Shown one piece after another: positions 43,556 through 53,330 of a stretch of DNA of 64,000 bases. The first letter of the stretch is position 1. Each line of letters begins with the position of its first letter. A program made the translations under genes and the position numbers. The stretch spans positions 7,447,821 through 7,511,820 of the forward strand of contig NC_079312.1 in NCBI RefSeq assembly GCF_029931775.1, read 5' to 3'. The DNA comes from Euleptes europaea. Taxonomy: Eukaryota; Chordata; Lepidosauria; Squamata; Sphaerodactylidae. The notes under the pieces are model-generated. The model searched no databases. It was not told where the DNA came from and saw nothing but the letters and a program-made list of their open reading frames with translations.

Positions 43556-44487
43556 ACTAGTATCAAAGAGATTAGGAAATTAGTACAGGAGCGAAAAATT
43601 TGTTAACAAAAGTGCAAAAATGTTTATAAGCTATTTAGTTATACACAAACACATCATAGTGAACATATAAAGACATGACCTACGATATGACAAACAAATA
43701 AGGTGACAAATGTACAGTAAAGTCAAAAAGATTCAGAAATGTCTCTTAAACGAGTACAGTAAGTTCCTTGAGAAGAAATATCATGCAGTCTTGTAGAAGC
43801 CAAGGACTTGATGAGGATTGAGGATACGGCCATTTCAAATTCTTATTTAATAATTCTTCATCAGTCCTTCCCTGCTGTGACAACTGATCTCCAGTCAATA
43901 GAGATCAGTTCACCTGGAGAAACGGGTGGCTGTGGCCATTGGACTCTAGGGCAATGAAGTCCCACCCCAAGCCCCGCCCCCAAAACCTCCAGGTGTTTCC
44001 CAGCCCGGAGCTCGGCTTGGGGGTCTCTGCGGACGGCAGCCACGTGTGCGGTCAGGCCCGGGGCGGCAGCGGTGGAGGGGACCAGCAGCGCCAGAGAGCC
44101 TATGGGAAGGTCTTCCAGCTGTGGCCAGCCCTTTCTCCGCCGGCCCTTCCTATCTGCAGCGGCTGGGGCCCATGGGGTAACGGGTGGGGGGTTTCTCCTT
44201 CGAGAGGGGCAGGGCAGCTGTTGGGGGAGCAGCAAATTTGCACCCCTCGCCCTTCCAGCCTCCCCTTTTTTCTCCTCCGCAGTTTGCCAGCCTGAAGCCA
44301 CAGCTGCCAGCATCGCCCCTTCCCCTTTTCTATATTTTTGGGACACAGAGGGGTGGCGGTCGGTGGGTCACTGGTGGAGCCTCTCTCCTATTTAGCTTGG
44401 AGGTGGTTTGCCTGCCTGTCGCCAGCCGGGAGCCCTCTCCCCATCCTCTCCTCCCCCCTTTTCACCCCCCTTTCTTGGATTATAGGA
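43556..44487. other. Upstream region of gene C, GC-rich with MITE-like piece
   Basis: 43860-44010 is a MITE-like fragment on the minus strand. 44010-44200 is CpG-rich (GGGGCGGCAGCGGTGG) and has a GGG followed by GTAACG at about 44176, a weak donor, so a noncoding first exon for gene C is possible. The overlapping open frames differ between strands and show no domain. Confidence 0.35.
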
Positions 44488-44915
44488 CCCCCGTGGAGCA
44501 GAGTGTTAAGCTGCAGTACTGTAGTAAAAAGCTCTGCTCAGGACCTGAGTTCGAGCCCAACAGAAGTTGGTCTCAGGTAGCCGGCTCAAGGTTGACTCAG
44601 CCTTCCATCCTTCCGAGGTCAGTAAAATGAGTACCCAGCTTGCTGGGGGTAAAGGGAAGATGACGGGATGACTGCTGTCCAAGCTCTGCTCACCACCTGA
44701 GTTCAATCCCGAGGGTTCAAGGTTGACTCAGCCTTCCATCCTTCCGAGGTCGGTCAAATGAGTACCCAGCTTGCTAAGGGTAAAGGGAAGATGACTGGAG
44801 AAGGCACTGGCAAACCACCCCACAAACAGTCTGCCTTGGAAACATCGGGATGTGATGTCACCCCATGGGTCAGGAATGACTCAGTGCTTGCACAGGGGAC
44901 CTTTACCTTTTTTTT
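44488..44915 (+). repeat. Sauria-type SINE with internal partial duplication
   Basis: The head CCCCGTGGAGCAGAGTG is followed by two successive 'GTTGACTCAGCCTTCCATCC' bodies and then the ACCTTT tail. Target duplication TTTCTTGGATTA flanks the whole, so it inserted as one unit that already held the duplicated body. Confidence 0.78.
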
Positions 44916-45235
44916 TCTTGGATTACATAGCTGGGGAGGAGCTGTGAATCACTGGGAGAACATCTGCCTCTCATGTCAGGCTCTATCCCTGGCATGTCTA
45001 GATTTATGCCATAGCTTGGAGCTAGGGTAGGCTGAAAAATGTGATTGGCACCTACTTATAATAGTCTGGGCGAGAGTTACACCGACAGCACTTGCTAAAT
45101 AAGTAAATAGAAAAGTAAGAGTTATGATTAATTGCTAAAAGGGAAGAGCCAGCAGCAATTGATTATGCCCCCGCCCTGGGCTCCCACGCTTCCCAAGACA
45201 GCCTCCACTAAGGAAAAGCAGGTGGCACGTGCTTC

Positions 45236-45540
45236 CAACGCAGCCAAGAGCATCTGCTTGGTATGCAGAGGGTTCAATCCTTGGCAGCTCCTGCTCAGGG
45301 GATAAGGAGGGAGGTACTGTGCTATACCTTTGCCTGAGGCCTTGGAGAACATCTGCTTAGCACGCAGAGGGTCCCAGGTTCTATCCCGAACATCTCCTGT
45401 TCAAGGGCAGGAGGGGGTGATGTGAGAGACCTCAGCCTGAGACCCTGGTGAGCCTCCGCCACTCTGAGTGTGTAATGCTGACCTTGGGGGGGGGGGCAAC
45501 GGTCTGATTCAGTTTTGGGCAGCTTCTGGGGCTCAGGCCA
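45236..45540 (+). repeat. Two diverged tRNA SINE units
   Basis: 'GAGCATCTGCTTGGTATGCA' and 'AACATCTGCTTAGCACGCAG' heads with B boxes GGTTCAATCC and GGTTCTATCC; bodies degenerate. A G run lies near 45485. Confidence 0.55.
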
Positions 45541-46362
45541 CAGAGGGCTTTGCAGACTGGTAGATCCTGTCTAACCACTTACTAGAGTTAGATTAGTTTT
45601 AATTAATTTAAACTGGAGGAGACCATCTATAGCCAAGCCCCTTTTTTCATTATATGGTCATACCTGAATCTCTTGATGATTTGGGAAGGGGAGGAACCTC
45701 AGTTGAGAACGATGCCATTGAGCAGCCATTCTAGGCATTCATGTTCCCTGTGGGAACTAATTTTCGAAGTAAGGCTGTCCTTTGGTGTGATACCTATGCT
45801 GGGCATGGCAGCTGGGAGGACAATCAGGGCGAGTTTCACCTTGCCAGATGGCAAGTTTAACCGCAATCAGGTCGCCTATGGCCACATACCAGACCATTTC
45901 ACTTGCGGGGGGGGGGGACACGGGGGGACGGGAAGGACATAGTCCTTTCGAGCAGCCCAGCCTTCTGCCAACTCTAGTGGCAGGAATGGTGGAAGGCTGG
46001 GTGTTTCTGCCACCTCAGTCTCTGGTATGGCCAGGTAAACCCTCCTTTACGCCTTTTGAGCATAGCCTGCACTCCACTATTTAAAAGAGTTGTGGGTTAT
46101 CTTTGTATAGTTTGTTGACCTCCCTCTTTTACATTTCCTGAAATTTGTAGGCTGCTTTTTGTAATCTCCAATGTGCCTCTCAGAGTGAAGCCTTTAACTC
46201 TGCCTTACCAAAATAGCAAAACTTTGCCCAAAGACCTGGTTGAACACAATGCGTACCAAGACATTTTAGCCTTGTGAACTGGGTTCAATAAAAACACAGG
46301 TGGAATCTTGACTTGAGGCTGAAAAGGCAGAAGGGAGGTGTGGATCTTTTGTCAGCCAGGAA
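45541..46362. other. Unique-looking sequence; from 46085 aligned with copy 1
   Basis: No exon seen. From about 46085 ('TTTGTATAGTTTGTTGACCT') the sequence matches 24886 onward in copy 1, without the SINE found there. A G run lies at 45907-45916. Confidence 0.45.
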
Positions 46363-46750
46363 AGGTCACCTGAAGTTGCCTTATACTGAATCAGACCATT
46401 GGTCGATCAAGGACAGTATTATCTACTCTGATTGGCAGAAGCTCTCCAGGGTCTCAGGAGGAGGTCTTTCGCATTACCTACTACTTGATACTGGAGATGC
46501 TGGGGATTGAACCTGAGAACTTCTGCATGCCAAACTGATCATGAACACATGAAGCTGCCTTATACTGAATCAGACTCTTGGTCCATCGAAGTCAGTATTG
46601 TCTACTTAGACCGGCAGTACCTCTCCAGGGTCTCGGGTAGTGGTCTTTCACATCACCTGCTTGCCTGGTTCCTTTAACTGGAGATGCCGGGGATTGAACC
46701 TGGGACCCTGCATATCAAGCAGGTGTTTTACCACTGAGCCATGACCCCCT
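46363..46750 (-). repeat. Two tRNA-derived SINEs
   Basis: 46363-46530 is the shared copy; 46545-46750 ('CATGAAGCTGCCTTATACTG') is an extra copy with a full minus-strand tRNA-like head ('GGGGATTGAACCTGGGACCC'). Confidence 0.72.
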
Positions 46751-47271
46751 CCAGTAGCAACTTGTGGAGTGATGTTCCCAGGAGGGAGGTGACCGGATAG
46801 GCATGAGATCAGAGTGTATAGATGGGAAGAAGGAAGAAGAGAAGGGAAATTACAAGTATGCAGTCCATGTCATAAGAGCAGTGGTTTTCAGGGTATGGAT
46901 CAGACTGTCACAGCTCCTGCTTCTCTTTGCATGCAAACTGAGAGTAGCAACGGGAGGATAAAATGAGGCCACTCAGTGGTGGAGAGGATTCCTTTTTAGT
47001 TCAGGCAGGCTTCAGAGTCTCTGGCTCCTCTTCCTGTCCCATAACTGCGAGGGCTTGTGACTTCCTGCCACGTGCTCACCATGGAATGGATTCCTTGTTG
47101 CTGTGTGGTGTTAAAGGTGACTTCCAGATCTGGAAAGGTTGAAATAACTCTGCAGCAGAGTTTCTCAATAAGAACTAGCATCTTGAACCAAATAGGGTTA
47201 TGTAGGAGACTGGTACAACATACTGTCGTCTGGAGAATAAAATCTTCCTCTTACCCTTTTCTCCCTTGCAG

Positions 47272-47354
47272 GCAATGAAATAACGTTGGAGTCACATTCC
47301 AGATCATCTTTTCTTGCAAGCAGAGTGGCAACAGCTACTATGCAACCTGCTCAG
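47272..47354 (+). CDS. Gene C start exon (MQPAQ)
   Basis: 83 bp between CCCTTGCAG and GTAAGG. ATG at 47340-47342. The minimal upstream frame ATG-AAA-TAA (47275-47283) is conserved with gene B. Confidence 0.8.
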
Positions 47355-50300
47355 GTAAGGGGACCACATGTTGGCCAGGAACATCTTGTCTCCTCCTTTA
47401 TTTGAGGTCTTAAAAGAAACTCTGTCTTTGGATTCCGATACTGAACAATGCCCAAACTGCCCTCTTGCACAGCCATGAAATCTGCAGTTCTTCTCACCCG
47501 AAGTGAAGACTGGGATGCAGTTTTATATTGTCAGCAGGGCAACCAAGGCGGCTAACAATTTAAAATATACATGATAAAATCACATGTTAAAACTATTAAA
47601 ATCAACCCCCCTCACAAACCCACATTAAAATAATTTTAAAACAGTTAACACGAAACACAGTTAAAATACATGGAAAACATAAAAACGTCGGTTGGCAAGG
47701 AGGGATCATTAGGAGAATGCCAAACAAAACAAAACAAAAGTCTTCATCTACTGGTGGAAGACTGCAAAAGAAGGGGACAGATGAATCTCCCTGAGGAGAA
47801 AGTTCCAGAGCTTTGACGCCATGATGGAGAACTTGAAGGCCCTCTCCTAGGTTGCCACCTACTTAATCTCAGAAGGCGGGGGTTCCCAAAGTAGGGCTTA
47901 GTGGTTGGGCAGGTTCATCAGGGATTAGATGTTCCTTTAGGTATGTTAGTTCCACACCATGCAGGGCTTTGAAAATCAAGATGAGTGCTTTGAATTGTGC
48001 CCAGAAACAAATTGGGAGCCAGTGTAGATGGACCAAGACTGGGGTGGTATTATCTGTACGGCCCACTCCAATCAGCATCCTGGTTGTAGTATTCTGTATC
48101 AATCAGGACATTTCTTTTATTTGCTTCATGGGGTCACCTGAATGCCTTGTCAGAAGTCAGAGGCGGGGCTGTTACTTCCTAACCTTACAAAAGGGCAGGC
48201 ATGGACAACATCTTTGGTAGAAGCAACTTTATGGCTGCGTTTAGATAGAATCATAGAGTTGGAAGAGGCCATAGAGGCCATCTAGTCCAATCCTGCTGGT
48301 CAATGCAGGATCAGCCTAGAGCATCCCTGACAAGTGTTTTTCCAGCTGCTGCTTAAAGACTGCCAGGGTGGGGGAGCTCAGCACCTCCCCGGGCAGCCGA
48401 TTCCACTGTTGAACAACTCTTACTGTAAAGTTTCCTTATTTTATTTAAAATATTTATTAGCTGCCTTTCTGCCTTACAGAGCTCAAGGCAGCGTACAATA
48501 TTAATAAAAATACATAAAATATATTACATAAACATAAAGGTAAATTTTAAAATAATAATTTAGGATTATGGGAGAAGATTATGGGTATCCTTCAGATACC
48601 CCAGTCCCAAGCCAAGTGGGGCTTTAGGGTTCTCTGAGGAGTGTGTCTGAGGAAAGACTTTCTCATTTCAGTGCCCAGTGGTCTTCAAGGAGGAAGCTCT
48701 GTATTTCAACGAGGAAGAATCGTCTTTGCTGAATCCTGTCCACACAGCTCTGCGCAGGGAAGTCAAGCTGGAGGATTGTGGGAATGTGGCCTCTCTGGGT
48801 AAGGCTTCCTCATTGCCCTTTTGATAGCCCGTGTGGTATAGTGGTTATAGTGTCAGACTAGGATCTGGGGAACCCAGGTTTGAATCCCCACTCTGCTGCA
48901 GAAGCTTGCTGGGTGACCTTGGACCAGTCGTGTACTCCCAGCCTAACCTACCTCACAGGGTTGTTGCGAGGATCAAATGGAGGAGAGAAGAATGAGATCA
49001 GTGGCTTTGGGATCAGTCCCCTTTGGGTAGAACAACAGGATACAAATGAAGTAGAGGAATGTATTTGGGAAATGCTGAGGGCAGGATTGGTTTATGGGGT
49101 TATTTCCCCTTATGAGGAATCCACTGTGGAAATGCATCACTGAATCACATGGCTTGGATATGTGGTAGAGGCCTGACCTTGGTCTGACTGCTGCAATGTT
49201 TCAAAGGACAAAATCCTATTTGGGTACACATGAAGCTGCCTTATCCTGAATCGGATCATTGATCCATCAAGGTCAGTATTGCCTACTCAGACTGGCAGCA
49301 GCTCTCTAGGGTCTAAGGTAGAGGTCTTTCAAATCACCAGTTACCTGATCCTTTAGCTGGAGATGCTGGGGATTGAGCCTGGGACCTGCACGACAAGCAG
49401 ATGCTCTACAACTGAGCCACAGCCTTTCCCAAAAGATGTCTAGGTTGCAAAATCAGCCAATTACCATCAATTTCAGGTTTGTAGAGGATTTCATGGCTCC
49501 AGTTTCTGTATTTAATTATCCACAGGTTTGGCTGTGCTGTGTTAAACAATGCAGAAAATGGAATTATATAAGAATAAAAACATACCCTGATAAAAGTGCC
49601 CACCTGAGCAATTCTATTTTACACAGTTTGCAGAATGATAGAAGCGTGGCAGCCTTCATGGGGTCTCTGATCACCTTAAGGGTTTGTGGGACTGTGCAAG
49701 TGCTATGATCTGTCTCCATATAATATCTGGGTTGGGTCTATATGCTGCAAGTTGGAATGGGGAAACCTTTAGAGGCCTGCGGCACCTTTTCAGTTCTGCA
49801 GATGAAGATTATTCTCTGGGGTTACCAAAGCAGTCTCTCTCCTATGACAAATAAAGTACCAAAATCAAATAGGTTGAGGAAACATATTTGTTTTAATTCT
49901 TCACAACTGTTAATTCAGAGGCTCCTTTTTTCAACTGCACGTGTAATCTGAATTTGTTTATTCCATCAGCTGATGGACAAACCAGTGAAGACTGCAGAGT
50001 ACCTCGTGGAGTTTCATTGGAAAGAATCAAGAAAGAAGGAGAGGAAGAGGCACTTGAGAATCGAGAGGAATCAAGGGGGCAGGAGGAAAGCCAAGCCCAA
50101 AACTGGAATATTAAATCCATTGTTGGCCACAGTGATGATGTCCAAGCAGATGGGACCTCAGCCCAACAGGACAACCATAAGGGAGAGAGAAAGAATGAGT
50201 GCCCCATGTGTGGGAAAACATTTAGTTCTAAATCAAACCTGAATGCACATTGCAAAATCCACAGTGTAGAGAAACAATATAAATGTCCAGAATGTGATAA

Positions 50301-51465
50301 GAGCTTCAGTGATAGCAAAAGTCTTACTTTGCATCAAAGAATCCACACAGGAGAGAAGCCCTATACATGTTTGGAATGTGGAAAGAGCTTCAGCCGGCGC
50401 ACCACCCTTACTACACATCAAAGAATCCACAGGGGCGAGAAACCGTACAAATGCATGGAGTGTGGAAAAAGCTTCAGTGATAGCACCAGCCTTAGCTCCC
50501 ATCAGAGAATCCACACAGGTGAAAAACCATTTCACTGTCTGGAGTGTGGAAAAAACTTTGCTTATAATGCAAGCCTTTCTAAGCACCAAAGAATTCACAC
50601 AGGAGAGAAACCTTATCAGTGCTTGGAGTGTGGAAAAAGCTTTAGCGATAGCACAAGCCTTAGCTCCCATCAAATAATTCACACAGGAGAGAACCCATAT
50701 AAATGCTCTGAGTGTGGGAAAAGCTTCAGTGAGAGCACAAAGTTGACTTTCCATCAAAGAACACATGCTGGGGAAAAACAGTACAACTGTTTGGAGTGTG
50801 GGAAGAGCTTTGCTTATAGTGCAAATCTGAGTAGACATAAAAGAATCCACAAAGGGGAGAAACCATATAAATGCCAGGAGTGTGGAAAGAGTTTCCGTGA
50901 TAATGCAAGCCTTCAGTCGCATCAAAGAATCCATACAGGTGAGAAACCATATAAATGTTCAGAGTGTGGAAAGAACTTCAACCAGAGCTCACATCTGACT
51001 ATACATAAGAGAATTCATTCAGGCGACAAGCCATATAAATGCCTGGAATGTGGAAAGAGTTTCAGTAATACCACACACCTCAGATCCCATGAGAGAATCC
51101 ACACAGAAGAGAAACCGTATCATTGTTCAGAATGTGGAAAGCGCTTCAGGTACAGCACAGCCCTTACTTCACATCAAAGAACTCACACTGGGGAGAAACC
51201 ATATAAATGCTTAAAGTGTGGGAAAAGCTTCCACCATACTACAGATCTTAATTCCCATCAAAGAATCCACACAGGGGAGAAGCCATTCCATTGCTTGGAT
51301 TGTGGAAAGCGCTTCAGGTGGAACAGAGCCTTTACCTCGCATCAGAAAATCCATATGGGAGAGAAACTGTATAAATGCTTGGAATGTGGAAAGAGCTTCA
51401 GGTGGAGTGCTCACTTTACTGCCCATCAGAAAATGCACATAGTGAAGACACCAGAAAATGTGTAA
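47272..51465 (+). CDS. Gene C: divergent-KRAB C2H2 zinc-finger protein, paralog of gene B
   Basis: Exons 47272-47354 (MQPAQ, ATG at 47340), 48672-48798 (KRAB-A, 127 bp) and 49970-51465 (fingers) join in frame to 545 residues, exactly the length of gene B. KRAB-A reads [20 protein letters not shown], so the Trp of EEW is Ser and MLE is KLE, both shared with gene B. Fifteen fingers follow. Relative to B, the finger array differs at several DNA-contact positions (finger 5 position 6, finger 7 position 6, finger 8 position 3, fingers 12 and 13 positions -1 and 3). Both frames stay open, which argues that both copies are or were recently under constraint. Confidence 0.82.
47540..48100 (-). repeat. 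LINE C-terminal fragment in gene C intron 1
   Basis: Paralogous to 26265-26835: [20 protein letters not shown] and [20 protein letters not shown] on the minus strand. Copy 2 lacks about 140 bp at the start (near 47535) relative to copy 1. Confidence 0.65.
48248..48430 (-). repeat. CR1-like LINE 3' end
   Basis: AGAATCATAGAGTTGGAAGA, 'CCATCTAGTCCAATCCTGCT' and 'CAGCACCTCCCCGGGCAGCC'; longer than the matching piece in copy 1. Confidence 0.65.
48672..48798 (+). CDS. Gene C KRAB-A exon, divergent
   Basis: 127 bp between TTTCAG and GTAAGG. Less eroded than gene B at the acidic stretch (NEEES versus HGGES) but with the same Ser for Trp and KLE for MLE. Ends ...DCGNVASL in phase 1. Confidence 0.83.
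48825..49060 (+). repeat. tRNA-derived SINE, TAAATGAA-tailed type
   Basis: 'GTGTGGTATAGTGGTTATAG', B box GGTTTGAATCCCC, end 'GATACAAATGAAGTAGA'. Shared with copy 1. Confidence 0.72.
49228..49430 (-). repeat. tRNA-derived SINE
   Basis: 'CATGAAGCTGCCTTATCCTG' and 'GGGGATTGAGCCTGGGACCT'; shared with copy 1. Confidence 0.7.
49970..51465 (+). CDS. Gene C zinc-finger exon, fifteen C2H2 fingers
   Basis: Acceptor TTCCATCAG; same length as the gene B exon (1496 bp). Fingers run from CPMCGKTFSS to [13 protein letters not shown], then VKTPENV and TAA. All zinc ligands are present. Linkers SVEKQ, KGEKP, TGENP and MGEKL depart from TGEKP, more so than in gene B. Minus-strand and shifted open frames here are shadows. 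Confidence 0.92.
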
Positions 51466-52425
51466 CTTTGTCATAAGAGCTTGTGCTTCAACCGTTGATG
51501 AACAGTGAAGAATTCACTGCATAAATTATTTGTTACAGAAGACATTTTTCTACCTCTGTTTTCTTCCACTCAAGTGGGGGAGCCTGGCTGCCCCTTTTGA
51601 GTTGGCCAGATCTTGTGTGCCAAATTTTGAGGGGCATCTGTTTTGATTATAAATGATATTGCTGGTTTTAAATTAATACTGTTTGAAATTGAATGTTTTT
51701 ACTGTATATTATTATACTGCTGAGGTGACTGAGTTAGAGGGTGGGATATAAATCTAATATATAAATTCTATGAGCACTCAAATCTTGCAGTGCATTTTTT
51801 ATCCTACTTTTCCCCCAAGGAGATCAGGGTGGTTTACATGGCCTTCCCCTCCTCCATTTTATCCTCACAACAATCCTGTAAGGTAAGTTGGGCTGAGAGT
51901 GACCAACGATCACTGTAAGTTTCATGACAAGCAGGAATTTTAACCTGAGTCTCTCTGGTTCTAGTTTGATGCTAACCTCTACTAACCACTTACTATTTCG
52001 TTAAACACCAGAGAATCCACCTGGGAAGATCCCTGAAAATGCTCAGCCAACATCTAACACTTTTACCTGGCCTCCTCATAATGTTATTTGCAGATGGCTT
52101 AATAATTATAACAATTGCAAAAGAAGTAAAAAATAACAAAAGCTAGGTGTTGTGTAACATTTAAAATGGCAAGGCTGCCCTCCTATGAAATCAGATATTA
52201 ATAGTGCAATCCTAAACAGAGTTATACCTTCTAAGTCTATTGAAGTCAGTTGGCTTAGAAGAGTTGAGGCCCTAGATGATTTATCTTATTTTAAATGTGC
52301 ATACAGAAATGTGAAAGCCCCCCCCCCCATAAAACCCTGGCCATTCATCACAGCTTCAGTCTTTGATGTCAGGAATTCATCAACCCTTTTTCAGATCAAA
52401 CCTTTGCTTTCAGGAAGTGGAGTCA
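51466..52425 (+). other. Gene C 3' UTR and flank
   Basis: Aligned with 31749-32540 behind gene B, plus a block at about 51550-51770 missing there. No clear AATAAA close to the stop. The empty copia site lies at about 52421. Confidence 0.5.
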
Positions 52426-52519
52426 CACATGTACTACATCTTTACTATTTGGTGAAAGGGTTTGGAGAATCTGTGAACTGTTCTCTTTGGATGGAGAATT
52501 TGACAGCCACAATTTTCTG

Positions 52520-52800
52520 TTAAATTTTTGTTGTTTGTTCCATTAAAGCTATTTCAGGATTGTCTGTGTTTCTTAGTTCTCGCAGAATGAATCTATGAAC
52601 TGAAAGAAGCGTGCATTTTATCTTCTTGGTCTTCTTTTGTCTTTCTGATCTCCAGGATTTAGCATATAAAATCCTTAGTATGACAATCATATCATTCCTA
52701 AAAGATTCATGGGGAAATATTTTTTCTATGTTAGTCAAAATATCAGAGGATCTACATCTAGATTTATCTTTGTTATCTTGTAAATTATTTGCAATATTAA
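52520..52800 (-). repeat. L1-like ORF2 C-terminal fragment
   Basis: Minus strand: SFRNDMIVILRILYAKSWRS; paralogous to 37340-37600. Confidence 0.6.
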
Positions 52801-52842
52801 CTCAACATTACTTTTTCACTGAACAGGCCCATGACCTATTAT

Positions 52843-52975
52843 TTTAGGTGCTGAGGAACATTTTAGGTGCTGCACTCATCTTGCTTGTGGGCTTCCTTGA
52901 GGCACCTGGTTGGCCACTGTGTGAACAGACTGCTGTACCTGATGGACCTTGGTCTTTTCTTTTGTTCTTATGACC
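52843..52975 (+). repeat. CR1-like LINE 3' end
   Basis: 'TTGAGGCACCTGGTTGGCCA' and 'GTGTGAACAGACTGCTGTAC'; 3' terminal repeat is short. Confidence 0.55.
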
Positions 52976-53330
52976 TTCTGTATGTTGAGCAGATGCTCTA
53001 CCAATGAGCCACATTCCTTCCCCAGTAGGCCAGCAAGAGCTGCTTTTCCTTCCAGTGGCCTCTTGCTGAGGCAGTCATACTTCTAAGTGGATGGTTTGGG
53101 AATGCTCCAAGAGCTGTGAATTGTTTCTTACCTTGGAGCAGACAGAATTGGGGTTTTCTTCTACAGGCACCAAGATCTCTCCAGTCTGCCCCTGATCCTT
53201 GGGCTGCTGCCTGGGAAGAGACAAGAAATGCACACAAGCTCCACGCTCCAGTTCCCTCCTACTGTCTCTTTCGCATGCCTCCAGCTTTGTTTACACATGT
53301 AAGAGAAAGAAGTGGAAGAACGGGGAGGTG

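Larger units (their letters stand above)
40955..53330 (+). repeat. Segmental duplication, copy 2 (contains gene C)
   Basis: Head-to-tail with copy 1. It begins 'GAACTCAAAAGCTTTTGTGT' (also at 22113) and ends after 'GTAAGAGAAAGAAGTGGAAG' (compare 40348). It keeps the empty site of the copia insertion. It carries its own insertions between 42430 and 46080. Confidence 0.85.

Noticed and set aside
43861-44630. 161- and 148-codon frames in GC-rich DNA upstream of gene C
   Set aside because: No domain, and they run into MITE-like and Sauria SINE sequence.
50233-50934. Long minus-strand open frame (233 codons) across the gene C fingers, and similar ones at 3656-4099 and 30774-31133
   Set aside because: The 84-bp finger periodicity keeps other frames open. 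Their translations are the complementary shadow of the finger code and have no domain.
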